Of a stretch of 64,000 nucleotides of DNA, positions 40,672 to 51,386 are shown piece by piece. Under the pieces are notes generated by a model. It did not search any database. It was not told the DNA's origin and saw nothing but the letters and a program-made list of their open reading frames with translations. Every line of letters begins with the position of its first letter. Position 1 is the stretch's first letter. This stretch comes from Lysobacter panacisoli (lineage in GTDB: Bacteria; Pseudomonadota; Gammaproteobacteria; Xanthomonadales; Xanthomonadaceae): NCBI RefSeq assembly GCF_009765165.1, contig NZ_VLNU01000001.1:2345001-2409000 (forward strand). The letters run 5' to 3'. The translations under genes and the position numbers were made by a program.

Positions 40672-42981
40672 TTAGAACCTGTACGTGGCCTGCAGCACCA
40701 CCGAGCGCTCGTCGCCCGGGGTCGCCCAGCCGTTGTTGCGGACGCGGATGTAGTACTCCTTGTCGAACAGGTTGTTGGCGTTGAGCTGCAGGCTCAGGCG
40801 CTCGTTGACGCTGTAACCGACCATCGCGCGGTGCGTCGTGTAGCCCTTGATCGTGCCCGCGTTGGCGCCGGTACCGGTGTAGTAGTCGTAGCTGCTCTGG
40901 TAGGTGATGCCGTAGCCGAAGGTCCACTGCGACAGCTCGTAGGTGGTCCACACGCTGCCCGCGCGTTCCGGCGTGCCGCTGATCGGACGGCCTTCCAGCG
41001 GATCGGGATTGGCGGCGGTGTTGCCGCACGCCGTGCTCGGATTGGTCTTGCAGAAGTCCGACACGCCCTGCAGCACTTCGCTGTCGAGCCAGGTCACGTT
41101 GGCGAACACCGACCAGTGGTCCGCAAGCTGACCGGCCACGCCGAGCGACACGCCGTCGACACGCGCCTCGCCATCGAGCTGCTGCTCGCCGCTCGGATTG
41201 GCCGGGTTGCCCGGATCAGCGACCTTGAACTCCTCGCGGTCGTTGCGGAACACCGCACCGGTCAGCGCCAGGCGCTGGTTGATGTCCCACTTCGCGCCGA
41301 ATTCGATGTTGACGGCGCTTTCCGGATCGACGTTGCAGTTGGCCGTGCCGGTGGTGCTGGTCGCGGTGCACGAGCCGTTGACCGAAGCCTTCGACGGGGT
41401 CTTGCTGTTCGCGTACGACACGTACAGCGTGCCGTTCGCGGCTGGCTTGAAGATCAGGCCCGCGCGGTAGGAGAACAGATCGTCCTCGTTTTCCGACACG
41501 GTGCGGCCGGTGACTTGGCCCAGGGTCGGGCTGCCCGCCGTGGTGTTGAAGGTGTACGCGACGCTGTCGCCCTTGTTGTGCTCGTAACGCGCGCCGAGGT
41601 TGAGCATCCAGCGCTCGCTGAACTTCAGCGTGTCGAACGCGTAGATCGCCTGGTTGTCCAGGCTGCCCTCGGTGATGCCGCTGCGGATGAAATTGATCGG
41701 GCCGGTGTAGCGCGAGTCGGGATCGCTGATCGACATCAGCGGCAGCGTCACCGCGGTGCCGTTGGCGGTGCGGAACAGGTTGCCGGTGTCGAGGTCGAAG
41801 TCCTCGCGCGACAGCGACACGCCCGCCACCAGCGAGTGCTCGACCGAGCCGGTGTCGAAGTGCGAGATGACGTCGGTCTGGCTGATCGCGATGGTGTTGC
41901 GGGTGTCGCGCTTGAAGCCGCGCGGGCCGCTCGGAAGGTAGGTGTTCGGCTGCATCGTCGTCGGACAGGCGACGCCGGTCGCGGCGTTGATGCCGCTTGC
42001 CAGGCACCACGTTCCCTGCGGTGCGTCGACGATGCTCAGCTGGTCGACTTGCTGGTAGCGCGCGAGGCTGCGCAGCGTGATCTTGTCGTTGAAATCGTGC
42101 TCGAACACGCCGGTCAGCATGTCGACGTCGATCTCCTGCGTGTCGATGTTGTGGTAGCCGTAGTAGTTCGACGGATCCACGCCTGGCAGCGGACCGCCGA
42201 AGGCGCTGAAGTACGGCACGCCGTACTGCGGGACGTTCTCGTCGCTCTGGTGCAGGTAGCTCAGGGTGAAGCGCGTGTCGCCGTCCAGGCCGAACGCCAC
42301 CGACGGCGCGATGCCCCAGCGCTTGAACTGCTCGTAGTCGCGGCCCGGCGCGTCGTTCTCGTGAACCATCGCGTTGACGCGGAACGCCGTGCCGTTGTCG
42401 AAGTCGGTGTTGCTGTCGACGGTGATGCGGCCGAAGCTGTCGGTGCCGACGCCCGCGGTGACGTTGGTCGAATCGCCGGTGCGCGCGCTCTTGCTCACCA
42501 GGTTGATGTTGCCGCCGACCGAGCCTGCGCCGGAGTAGACCGAGTTGGCGCCGTTGACCAGTTCGATCGCGTCGAGGTTGAAGGTGTCGCTGCGCGAGTA
42601 CTGCGCGCTGTCGCGCACGCCGTCGGTGGTGATGTCGCTGTTGGCGTTGAAGCCACGCAGCGTGATGCTGTCGCCGTAACCGCCGCCGCCTTCGCCCGCG
42701 CCGAAGGTGATGCCGGGCAGAGTGCTCAGCACGTCGCGCAGGCCCAGCAGGTTCTGCTGGTCCATCACGTCCTTGGTGATGACGGTGATCGTCTGCGGCG
42801 TATCGAGCAGCGGCTCGGTGTACTTCACCGAGGACGGCTTCTCGACGTACTCGCCGTGCACTTCGATCTTGTCCAGATCCTTGGCCTGCGGCTCGCCGGC
42901 CGGGTCGGCCAGCACGGGCGTGACGACGGCAAGGGCGAGGGCGCCGGCGAGCGGCGAGACGACGAACTTCCTGTTGGACAT
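40672..42981 (-). CDS. TonB-dependent siderophore receptor
   Basis: 769 residues. The signal peptide (about 1-25, cleaved after VLA) is followed by a possible TonB box in DKIEVHG, then the plug domain (about 45-170: [24 protein letters not shown], then [19 protein letters not shown]). A 22-strand barrel ends in the outer-membrane signature ATYRF. There is no N-terminal signalling domain, so it does not feed a sigma/anti-sigma pair. It resembles Fiu/catecholate receptors, but the ligand is not certain. It is the first gene of the iron operon, behind a Fur-box promoter. Confidence 0.95.
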   Translation of the reverse strand: MSNRKFVVSPLAGALALAVVTPVLADPAGEPQAKDLDKIEVHGEYVEKPSSVKYTEPLLDTPQTITVITKDVMDQQNLLGLRDVLSTLPGITFGAGEGGGGYGDSITLRGFNANSDITTDGVRDSAQYSRSDTFNLDAIELVNGANSVYSGAGSVGGNINLVSKSARTGDSTNVTAGVGTDSFGRITVDSNTDFDNGTAFRVNAMVHENDAPGRDYEQFKRWGIAPSVAFGLDGDTRFTLSYLHQSDENVPQYGVPYFSAFGGPLPGVDPSNYYGYHNIDTQEIDVDMLTGVFEHDFNDKITLRSLARYQQVDQLSIVDAPQGTWCLASGINAATGVACPTTMQPNTYLPSGPRGFKRDTRNTIAISQTDVISHFDTGSVEHSLVAGVSLSREDFDLDTGNLFRTANGTAVTLPLMSISDPDSRYTGPINFIRSGITEGSLDNQAIYAFDTLKFSERWMLNLGARYEHNKGDSVAYTFNTTAGSPTLGQVTGRTVSENEDDLFSYRAGLIFKPAANGTLYVSYANSKTPSKASVNGSCTATSTTGTANCNVDPESAVNIEFGAKWDINQRLALTGAVFRNDREEFKVADPGNPANPSGEQQLDGEARVDGVSLGVAGQLADHWSVFANVTWLDSEVLQGVSDFCKTNPSTACGNTAANPDPLEGRPISGTPERAGSVWTTYELSQWTFGYGITYQSSYDYYTGTGANAGTIKGYTTHRAMVGYSVNERLSLQLNANNLFDKEYYIRVRNNGWATPGDERSVVLQATYRF

Positions 42982-43026
42982 GTTGATCCCGATGTCGTGG
43001 TGCGGCGGGGGCCGCGGCGGACGACA

Positions 43027-43055
43027 ATCTTAATGAGATCGATTCGCATTTACAA
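43027..43055 (-). promoter_or_regulatory. Promoter with Fur box in the spacer, iron operon
   Basis: Reading the minus strand: -35 TTGTAA (43055-43050), a 17-base spacer, then -10 TAAGAT (43032-43027). The 19-base sequence at 43050-43032, AATGCGAATCGATCTCATT, is an imperfect 9-1-9 inverted repeat matching the Fur-box style and spans the whole spacer. Bound Fur-Fe would block polymerase. The start codon of the receptor is about 45 bases downstream. Confidence 0.75.
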
Positions 43056-43201
43056 CGAAAAGTGAACGCGCCGCGACGAACGGCCCGGTTGGATCAGCCG
43101 ATGGGCATCGATGGTGCGGGGGGCGAGAGGCTAGACCGAGTTCGAGCGGGAACGGCTCACCGGTGGGGTGCGCCGAGCCGATCAGGCGTAATCGAGGCAG
43201 A

Positions 43202-43528
43202 TCAGCCGCGATCGTCGCGGGTCCAGACCCCGCCGTCCTCGACCTTCACCGGGAAACGCACGACCGGCTCGTAGGCCGGTGCGCATAGAGCGCGGCCGTC
43301 GCGCACGTCGAACTTGGCGCCGTGCAGGACGCATTCGACGGTGGCTTCGTCGCCGTCGTAGTTGCCGGCCGACAGCTCGAAGTCCTCGTGCGAACACTTG
43401 TCCTCGAGGGCATAGAAGTCGCCGTCGTAGTTCACCACGAGGATCGGCGTGTCGCCGTCCCAGGCCACCGTGCGCTCGCCCGGCAGCAGTTGCGAGGTTG
43501 CGCAGACGAACACCCAGCCGTCGCTCAC
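43202..43528 (-). CDS. Rieske-type non-heme ferredoxin
   Basis: 108 residues. The Rieske cluster motif is Cys45-x-His47 (CSHEDF) and Cys66-x2-His69 (CVLHGAKFD), ligating a 2Fe-2S centre. The size and sequence fit stand-alone ferredoxins of the NirD/dioxygenase type. The GTG start overlaps the GNAT stop as GTGA, so it is coupled to the suf operon as its last gene. Its likely role is electron transfer linked to Fe-S assembly or quality control, inferred from position alone. Confidence 0.9.
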   Translation of the reverse strand: MSDGWVFVCATSQLLPGERTVAWDGDTPILVVNYDGDFYALEDKCSHEDFELSAGNYDGDEATVECVLHGAKFDVRDGRALCAPAYEPVVRFPVKVEDGGVWTRDDRG

Positions 43529-44088
43529 AGTGCCTTCTCCAGCACCTCGAAGCGCAGGTCGTCGCGTTTGGGTTCGCCGAAGCGCGCGTCGCCGTAGGGG
43601 AACGGCTTCTTGATGCCGGTACGACGGTAGCCGCGACGCTCGTAGAACGCGATGAGTTCGTCGCGGATATCGATGACGGTCATGCGCATCGCCGGCAGGC
43701 CCCAGTCTTCGCGAACGAGGCGCTCGGCTTCGGCGATGACGACTTTGCCGACGCCGCCGCCCTGCTGCGTCGGCTGCACCGAGAACATGCCGAAGTAGCC
43801 CGCGCCCTCTTCGTCCGCAACGTGTGCACAGGCGATCAGTTCGTCGCCATTCGCACCGCGGCGTTCGGCGATCAGGATCACGCTGCGCGATCGGTCGATA
43901 CAGGCCTGGATGTCGTCCGGACCGGTGCGGCGTCCGCCGAGCATGTCGGCCTCGGTGGTCCAGCCCTGCTTGCTGGCGTCGCCGCGATAGGCGGACTCGA
44001 CCAGCGCGACGAGCGCGTCGATGTCGGTGAGGGTGGCGTGGCGGAAGCGGAGGCCGGCGTGCGCGGGCGAAGGGGCGATCGTGTTCAT
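43525..44088 (-). CDS. GNAT family N-acetyltransferase
   Basis: 187 residues. The GNAT fold is recognisable from LRFRHATLTDIDALVALVESAY, the central FGMFSVQPTQQGGGVGKVVIAEAE (acetyl-CoA pyrophosphate loop QGGGVGK) and ELIAFYERRGYRRTG. Substrate unknown. Its start overlaps the sufS stop (ATGA) and its stop overlaps the Rieske start. It is therefore a built-in part of the suf operon and may modify a Suf protein or a small amine. Confidence 0.9.
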   Translation of the reverse strand: MNTIAPSPAHAGLRFRHATLTDIDALVALVESAYRGDASKQGWTTEADMLGGRRTGPDDIQACIDRSRSVILIAERRGANGDELIACAHVADEEGAGYFGMFSVQPTQQGGGVGKVVIAEAERLVREDWGLPAMRMTVIDIRDELIAFYERRGYRRTGIKKPFPYGDARFGEPKRDDLRFEVLEKAL

Positions 44089-45326
44089 CCGAGCAGTTTA
44101 CGCACCTTGCGCAGTGCCGCGACGAAGGCATCGACCTCGTCATGGGTGTTGTAGAAAGCCAGCGACGCGCGGCAGGTCGCGGGTACGCCGAAGTGCTGCA
44201 TGAGCGGATGCGCGCAATGGTGGCCGGAGCGGATCGCCACGCCTTCCAGGTCGAGAAGCGTCGCCAGGTCGTGCGCGTGCGCGCCTTGGACCAGGAAGCT
44301 GATCACCGCCGCCTTGTCGCGCGCCTGGCCGAAGATGCGCAGGCCATCGACCTTCGACAGTTCCTCGGTCGCGTGCGCCAGCAGTTCCTGTTCGCGCGCC
44401 TCGATGTTCTCCATGCCCAGCGCGGACAGGTAATCCACCGCCGCGCCCAGGCCGATGAAGCCGGCGATGTTCGGCGTGCCCGCTTCGAACTTGTGCGGCG
44501 GCTCGTTGAACACGGTGCCTTCGAAACGCACTTCCTTGATCATCTCGCCACCGCCGATGAAGGGCGGCATCGCGGCGAGGTGCTCGCGACGCGCCCACAG
44601 CGCGCCGGTGCCGGTCGGGCCGGACATCTTGTGGCCGGTGATCGCATAGAAATCGCAGCCGATCGCGGCGATGTCGAGCGGGCGGTGCGGTGCGGCCTGC
44701 GAGCCGTCCACCGCGGTGACGATGCCGCGCTTGCGTGCTTCGCGGCAGATCTCGCGCACGGGATTCACCGTGCCCAGCACGTTGGAGACGTTGGTCAGCG
44801 AGAGCAGTTTCACGTCCGGCGTGAGCAGCGAATACAGCTGCGCCAGGTCGAGTTCGCCGCGTTCGTTGAGCTCGGCCACCTTGATCGTCGCGCCGGTGCG
44901 CTGCGCGACGAGCTGCCACGGCACGATGTTGGCGTGGTGCTCCATGCGCGTGAGCACGATCGAATCGCCCGGCTGCAGGCGAGGTAGCGCCCACGAATAC
45001 GCGACCAGGTTCAGCGCGAAGGTGGTGCCGCTGCACAGCACCAGCTCGTCGCCGCGCACGTTGAAGAACTTCGCCAGTTTCGCGCGCGCGCCTTCATAGG
45101 CGTCGGTCGCTTCGGTGCCGAGCGCATGCACGGCGCGACTGACGTTGGCGTTGTGATTACGATAGAAATCGTCGACCGCTTCGATCACCGATTCCGGTTT
45201 CTGTCCGGTGTTGGCCGAATCGAAATAGATCAGCGGCTTGCCGTGGACTTCGCGCGTGAGCAGCGGGAAGTCGGTGCGGACGCGGGCCCAGTCGACGGCA
45301 GCGGTGGAGGAAGCGGGGAGGTTCAT
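44085..45326 (-). CDS. sufS: Cysteine desulfurase SufS
   Basis: 413 residues (E. coli 406). This PLP enzyme takes sulfur from cysteine for Fe-S assembly. The PLP lysine is Lys233 in ITGHKMSGPTGTG and the persulfide cysteine is Cys371 in RSGHHCAHPL. Other blocks are YFDSANTGQKPESV and MEHHANIVPWQ. GGAG lies 5 bases before the ATG, which overlaps the sufD stop as ATGA. The usual partner SufE is not in this operon and must be encoded elsewhere or be absent. Confidence 0.96.
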   Translation of the reverse strand: MNLPASSTAAVDWARVRTDFPLLTREVHGKPLIYFDSANTGQKPESVIEAVDDFYRNHNANVSRAVHALGTEATDAYEGARAKLAKFFNVRGDELVLCSGTTFALNLVAYSWALPRLQPGDSIVLTRMEHHANIVPWQLVAQRTGATIKVAELNERGELDLAQLYSLLTPDVKLLSLTNVSNVLGTVNPVREICREARKRGIVTAVDGSQAAPHRPLDIAAIGCDFYAITGHKMSGPTGTGALWARREHLAAMPPFIGGGEMIKEVRFEGTVFNEPPHKFEAGTPNIAGFIGLGAAVDYLSALGMENIEAREQELLAHATEELSKVDGLRIFGQARDKAAVISFLVQGAHAHDLATLLDLEGVAIRSGHHCAHPLMQHFGVPATCRASLAFYNTHDEVDAFVAALRKVRKLLG

Positions 45327-46618
45327 GCGGACTCCAGTCGGGCCAGCGCGGCATCCAGACGGACTTCGAGCGCGCGGCGCAGGTCCGCGTCGGCGGACAT
45401 CACGGCGAGCGTTTCGCGACAGAACGCCGCGGTCAGCAGGGCGCGCGCCTGGTCGGCCGGAACGCCACGGCTGCGCAGGTAGAACAGCGCGGTCTGGTCG
45501 AGCTGGCCGACAGTCGCGCCGTGCGCGGCCTGTACTTCGTCGGCGTGGATCTCGAGCACCGGCTGGGTGTCGATCTCGGCGCCTTCGCTGAGCAGCAGGT
45601 TCTTGTTGGACAGCGAAGCAGCGGTGCCGTCGGCGCCTTCGCGGATCAGGATGCCACCGTGGAACGCGGCCTTGGAGCGGCCCGCCGCCATGCCGCGCCA
45701 GGTCAGTTCGCACGAGGAGTCACGACCGACGTGATCGATGCCCAGGCGCGTGTCGAGGTGGCGCTTGCCGCTGGCGAGCAGTACGCCATTGGCGTGCAGG
45801 CGCGCGGACTGGCCGTGCAGGGCGACGTTGAGTTCGTGCCGCGACAGGCCAGCGCCGAGTTCGAGGTCGATGCGGCGGTACTCGGCATCCTTCGCCAGCA
45901 CCGCATCGGTGCGCGCCATCAGCGTCGCGCCCGTGGCCTCGTCCTGTACGCGCGCATGGCGCAGGGTGGCGGCTTGACCGAGATGCACATGGGTCAGGTG
46001 GTTGGCGAGATGGTTGTGCGCGCCGTCGCCGATGCAGTGCTCGACGAGCGTGAGCGCGGCGCCGTCGCGCAGCTCGACGAGGTGGCGAAGATGCCATGCG
46101 CGATCGCCATCGGCCGTCGCGCCGATGAAGACCAGGTGGATCGGCTGGCTCGACTGCACGCCGGCGTCGGCGCGCAGCACCACGCCGTCGTCGGCGAGCG
46201 CGGCGTTGAGGCGGGCGAAGATCTCATCGGCGCGATCGAAACGGCGCGCGAGGAAGTTGGCGTCGCGCGGCTCGCCGTCGACCAGAACCTGCGAGAGCGG
46301 CAGCAGGCGCACGCCGTCGGGGAGTGCGGCCAGATCGCTGTGCGCGGCGTCGAAGCGTCCATTGACGAAGACGATGCGCGGGCCGGCGATGTCTGCGAGC
46401 AGGGCGGTATCGAACGACGGCGCGGCGCCGGGAGACGCGAACGCGCGTCGTTCCAGCGAGCGCAGCGGCGTGTACTTCCACGCTTCCACGCGCGCGTGCG
46501 GGATGCCGTCGCGCAGCACGGCATCGAGTGCTGCGCGGCGACTGTCGCCGAGCCCGGCGGCGTCGCGTGCGGGCAGCGAGTCGAAAGCGGCCGCGAAGGA
46601 GTCGAGCAGGGCGCTCAT
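45323..46618 (-). CDS. sufD: Fe-S cluster assembly protein SufD
   Basis: 431 residues (E. coli 423). It is part of the SufBC2D scaffold in the cytosol. The N-terminal helical region contains ARVEAWKYTPLRSLERR. The C-terminal beta-helix core carries ELNVALHGQSARLHANGVLLA, LDTRLGIDHVGRDSS and SNKNLLLSEGAEIDTQPVLEIHADEVQAAHGATVG. I chose the start at 46618, one base after the sufC stop; the frame continues upstream without family similarity. Confidence 0.95.
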   Translation of the reverse strand: MSALLDSFAAAFDSLPARDAAGLGDSRRAALDAVLRDGIPHARVEAWKYTPLRSLERRAFASPGAAPSFDTALLADIAGPRIVFVNGRFDAAHSDLAALPDGVRLLPLSQVLVDGEPRDANFLARRFDRADEIFARLNAALADDGVVLRADAGVQSSQPIHLVFIGATADGDRAWHLRHLVELRDGAALTLVEHCIGDGAHNHLANHLTHVHLGQAATLRHARVQDEATGATLMARTDAVLAKDAEYRRIDLELGAGLSRHELNVALHGQSARLHANGVLLASGKRHLDTRLGIDHVGRDSSCELTWRGMAAGRSKAAFHGGILIREGADGTAASLSNKNLLLSEGAEIDTQPVLEIHADEVQAAHGATVGQLDQTALFYLRSRGVPADQARALLTAAFCRETLAVMSADADLRRALEVRLDAALARLESA

Positions 46619-46619
46619 G

Positions 46620-47381
<762 letters not shown>

Positions 47382-47399
47382 GTTCGTTTCCAGTTGTTT

Positions 47400-47492
47400 T
47401 GCTCCCTCTCCCCTGTGGGAGAGGGTTGGAGGGAAGGCGCCACGCGCATCCCTCATCCGTGCTTCGGGTGCCTTTCCCCGCGAGGGGTGAAG
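47400..47492. repeat. Interspersed intergenic repeat, copy B, inside the suf operon
   Basis: A hairpin-rich element between sufB and sufC with CCCTCTCCCCTGTGGGAGAGGG (split by a short loop) and CTTCGGGTGCCTTTCCCCGCGAGGGG. It is related to copy A at 24340-24480 and is in the same orientation. Placed in the mRNA between sufB and sufC it may stabilise the upstream message or lower downstream translation. Confidence 0.7.
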
Positions 47493-47495
47493 GCG

Positions 47496-48944
<1,449 letters not shown>

Positions 48945-48960
48945 GAGGGCTGCCTACTCG

Positions 48961-49416
48961 TTATGCCTGGGCCAGGTGCAGGTCGATGCGCCGGGCCGGT
49001 GATCCGGGTGGGGGCGGGGGAAGGAGCATCTGCGCCAGGGTGACCCCGCGCAGTGCATCGATCACCACGTCGTTGATGCGTCGCCAGTTGGCGCGGACGC
49101 TGCAGGACTGCTCGATGCCGCAATTGCCCGTGTGGACGCTGCATTCGGTCATGCCGAGCGGGCCTTCCATCGCCTCGACGATCTCCAGCAGGCCGATCGC
49201 GTCGGCCGGCCGTGCCAGGCGGTAGCCGCCGTTGGCGCCGCGGAAGCCTTCCACCAGTGCGGCCTGCGCCAGCGGCTTGAGCACCTTGGCGACCGTGGTG
49301 GTCTCAAGGCCCGCACGCTCGGCCAACTCGGATGCGCTGAGGACGGCATCCGGATCGTGGGCCAGGACGGTCATGACGACCGTGGCGTAGTCGGTGAGCT
49401 TGGTGACGCGGAGCAT
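48961..49416 (-). CDS. Rrf2-family Fe-S cluster regulator of the suf operon
   Basis: 151 residues. An N-terminal winged helix (about 1-65, MLRVTKLTDYATVVMTVLA, then the LSASELAERAGLETTTVAKVLKPL recognition region) is followed by three cysteines, Cys92, Cys99 and Cys105 in ECSVHTGNCGIEQSC, matching IscR spacing for a 2Fe-2S cluster. It belongs to the SUF-associated group of the family and is the first gene of its own operon. It should sense cluster status and autoregulate. A Pro run (LLPPPPPGSP) near the C-terminus is lineage-specific. Confidence 0.93.
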   Translation of the reverse strand: MLRVTKLTDYATVVMTVLAHDPDAVLSASELAERAGLETTTVAKVLKPLAQAALVEGFRGANGGYRLARPADAIGLLEIVEAMEGPLGMTECSVHTGNCGIEQSCSVRANWRRINDVVIDALRGVTLAQMLLPPPPPGSPARRIDLHLAQA

Positions 49417-49438
49417 TTTTCGCTGGGGGAGAGCTAAT

Positions 49439-49477
49439 CCGTACCGGAATTGTACGGTTTCGGGGCGTCGAGTCCAA
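49439..49477 (-). promoter_or_regulatory. suf operon promoter with overlapping operator
   Basis: On the minus strand, TTGGAC (49477-49472), a 17-base spacer and TACAAT (49454-49449) form a candidate sigma-70 promoter with a good -10 and a weak -35. The inverted repeat CCGTAC, seven bases, GTACGG (49439-49457) covers the -10. It is the obvious candidate operator for the Rrf2 repressor. The regulator ATG lies about 33 bases past the -10. Confidence 0.65.
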
Positions 49478-49683
49478 GGGGCCGGGGACGGGCGGTTCCG
49501 GGAAGGTTGGGGATCGGGGCCGTGGGGGCGGGATCGATGCGGTCGCGGATGGGTTCCCCGACCGCGACATGCGAGCCTGCGATGCGGCATCGATCGCACA
49601 CGTCGTGCACGTGATGGACACGCGATGGCTATGTCCCGGCGATCCGTACAAAATGTCCGCTTTCCTCGAAACCGGATCCGTGC

Positions 49684-50238
49684 ATGCCCCGCAAGATCGT
49701 CGCCCGTCGTTCCGCCATTCACGGCAACGGTGTCTTCGCCGTCGCCCCGATCGCCAAGGGCGAGCGCGTAGTCGAATACAAGGGGCGTCGCCGCACCCAC
49801 GAAGACGTCGATGCCGGTGAGAGCGGCGACATCGATTCCGGCCACACCTTCCTGTTCACGCTGAACGACGAATACGTCATCGACGCGAACTTCGAAGGCA
49901 ACACCGCGCGCTGGATCAACCACAGCTGCGCGCCGAACTGCGAGGCGGTCCTGGACGAGGACGACGGCGACGACCGGACCCGCGACCGCGTCTTCATCGA
50001 GGCGATCCGCGACATCAAGCCGGGCGAGGAGCTGTCGTACAACTACGGCATCACGCTGGCCGAGAAGCACACCGCGGAACTGAAGAAGATCTGGGAATGC
50101 CGCTGCGGTTCGCGCAAGTGCACCGGCACGATGCTGCAGCCCAAGACCCCGGCCAAGGCGAAGAAGAAGCCCGCCAAGGCCGCCAAGGGCAAGAGCGCGA
50201 AGAAGGCCAAGAAGGCCAAGGTCGCGAAGAAGCGCTGA
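49684..50238 (+). CDS. SET-domain protein-lysine methyltransferase with basic tail
   Basis: 184 residues. The SET domain (about 3-125) has the S-adenosylmethionine/catalytic motifs RWINHSCAPNC (76-86) and EELSYNYG (115-122). A post-SET zinc motif follows, with Cys139, Cys141 and Cys146, which together with Cys82 would form the usual zinc site. Residues 153-184 are a histone-H1-like tail in which 15 of 32 residues are Lys. It should methylate a protein lysine; the target is unknown. Divergent from the suf operon. No ribosome site is obvious. Confidence 0.9.
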   Translation: MPRKIVARRSAIHGNGVFAVAPIAKGERVVEYKGRRRTHEDVDAGESGDIDSGHTFLFTLNDEYVIDANFEGNTARWINHSCAPNCEAVLDEDDGDDRTRDRVFIEAIRDIKPGEELSYNYGITLAEKHTAELKKIWECRCGSRKCTGTMLQPKTPAKAKKKPAKAAKGKSAKKAKKAKVAKKR

Positions 50239-50340
50239 TCGCCCCGTACCATCGGGCAATGGCGGTGTCACACGGGCACCGCCACACTGCGCCGATGCGC
50301 GCCGCCCGGCGTGCTTTCGCCCAAGCATCCGGAGTCACGC

Positions 50341-51153
50341 ATGAGCACGTCCTCCAACGCCCTTGAAGGCAAGACCGCGCTGGTCACCGGCGCGGCCAGC
50401 GGCATCGGTCGCGAGATCGCCTTCGAACTCGCGCGCGCCGGCGCGGCGGTGGTCATCGCCGACCTGAACGTGCACGGCGCGCAGGCCGTCGCCGCGGAGA
50501 TCGAATCCGCCGGGGGACGCGCACTCGGCGTCGCGATGGATGTCACCGACGAGGCCGCGGTCGAGGCCGGCGTGGCGCAGGCCGCGCAGCGCTTCGGCGG
50601 CGTCGACATCCTCGTCTCCAATGCCGGCATCCAGATCGTCAACCCGATCGAGCAGTTCGCCTACGCCGACTGGAAGAAGATGCTGGCGATCCACCTCGAC
50701 GGCGCCTTCCTCACCACGAAGGCCGTGTTGCCGCACATGTACGGCGCGGGCGGCGGCGGCAAGAGCCGCGGCGGCACCGTGATCTACATGGGGTCGGTGC
50801 ATTCGCACCTGGCCTCGCCGCTGAAGTCCGCCTACGTCACCGCCAAGCACGGCCTGCTCGGCCTTTCGCGCACCCTGGCAAAGGAAGGGGCGAAGCATGG
50901 CGTGCGCAGTCATGTCGTGTGCCCGGGCTTCGTGCGTACGCCGCTGGTGGACAAGCAGATTCCCGAACAGGCGAAGGAACTGGGGATCAGCCAGGAAGAG
51001 GTCGTCAGCCGGGTGATGCTCGGCAACACCGTGGATGGCATCTTCACCACCGTCGAGGACGTGGCGCGGACCGTGCGCTTCCTCGCGGAATTCCCCACCG
51101 CCGCGTTCACCGGCCAGAGCTTCGTCGTCAGCCACGGCTGGCACATGCAGTAA
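50341..51153 (+). CDS. 3-hydroxybutyrate dehydrogenase (SDR family)
   Basis: 270 residues. The short-chain dehydrogenase shows the cofactor motif [18 protein letters not shown], and the active site Ser in [23 protein letters not shown] with Tyr-x3-Lys. The [19 protein letters not shown] and [19 protein letters not shown] blocks, and the final [11 protein letters not shown], match the 3-hydroxybutyrate dehydrogenase group. It would interconvert 3-hydroxybutyrate and acetoacetate with NAD in ketone-body or PHB breakdown. I chose the start at 50341, with GGAG upstream. It stands 102 bases after the SET gene. Confidence 0.88.
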   Translation: MSTSSNALEGKTALVTGAASGIGREIAFELARAGAAVVIADLNVHGAQAVAAEIESAGGRALGVAMDVTDEAAVEAGVAQAAQRFGGVDILVSNAGIQIVNPIEQFAYADWKKMLAIHLDGAFLTTKAVLPHMYGAGGGGKSRGGTVIYMGSVHSHLASPLKSAYVTAKHGLLGLSRTLAKEGAKHGVRSHVVCPGFVRTPLVDKQIPEQAKELGISQEEVVSRVMLGNTVDGIFTTVEDVARTVRFLAEFPTAAFTGQSFVVSHGWHMQ

Positions 51154-51386
51154 GCGGCCGGCACAATCCGCCACCAGTCTCCGATGCAGGCGGGTGCGGA
51201 AAGGTTTGCATGACTTCCGCCATTCGGTGATGCGCGCCGGGACGACTAGGCTGCGCGTCGCCCGGGTCGTTCGCGTCCCGCGCCAGCTGCGAAGCTGAAG
51301 CACCCGCACGGAACGCCTGGGGAGCGCTGAACGCGCATCCGCGACGCCCGTGCTGGCGACGATGGCCTCCCGAGATCCCCCGCCCG

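Noticed and set aside
40831-43065. A 744-codon open frame on the plus strand opposite the TonB receptor
   Set aside because: Composition is Val/Arg/Ala-rich noise. The receptor on the other strand has signal peptide, plug and barrel features and a Fur promoter.
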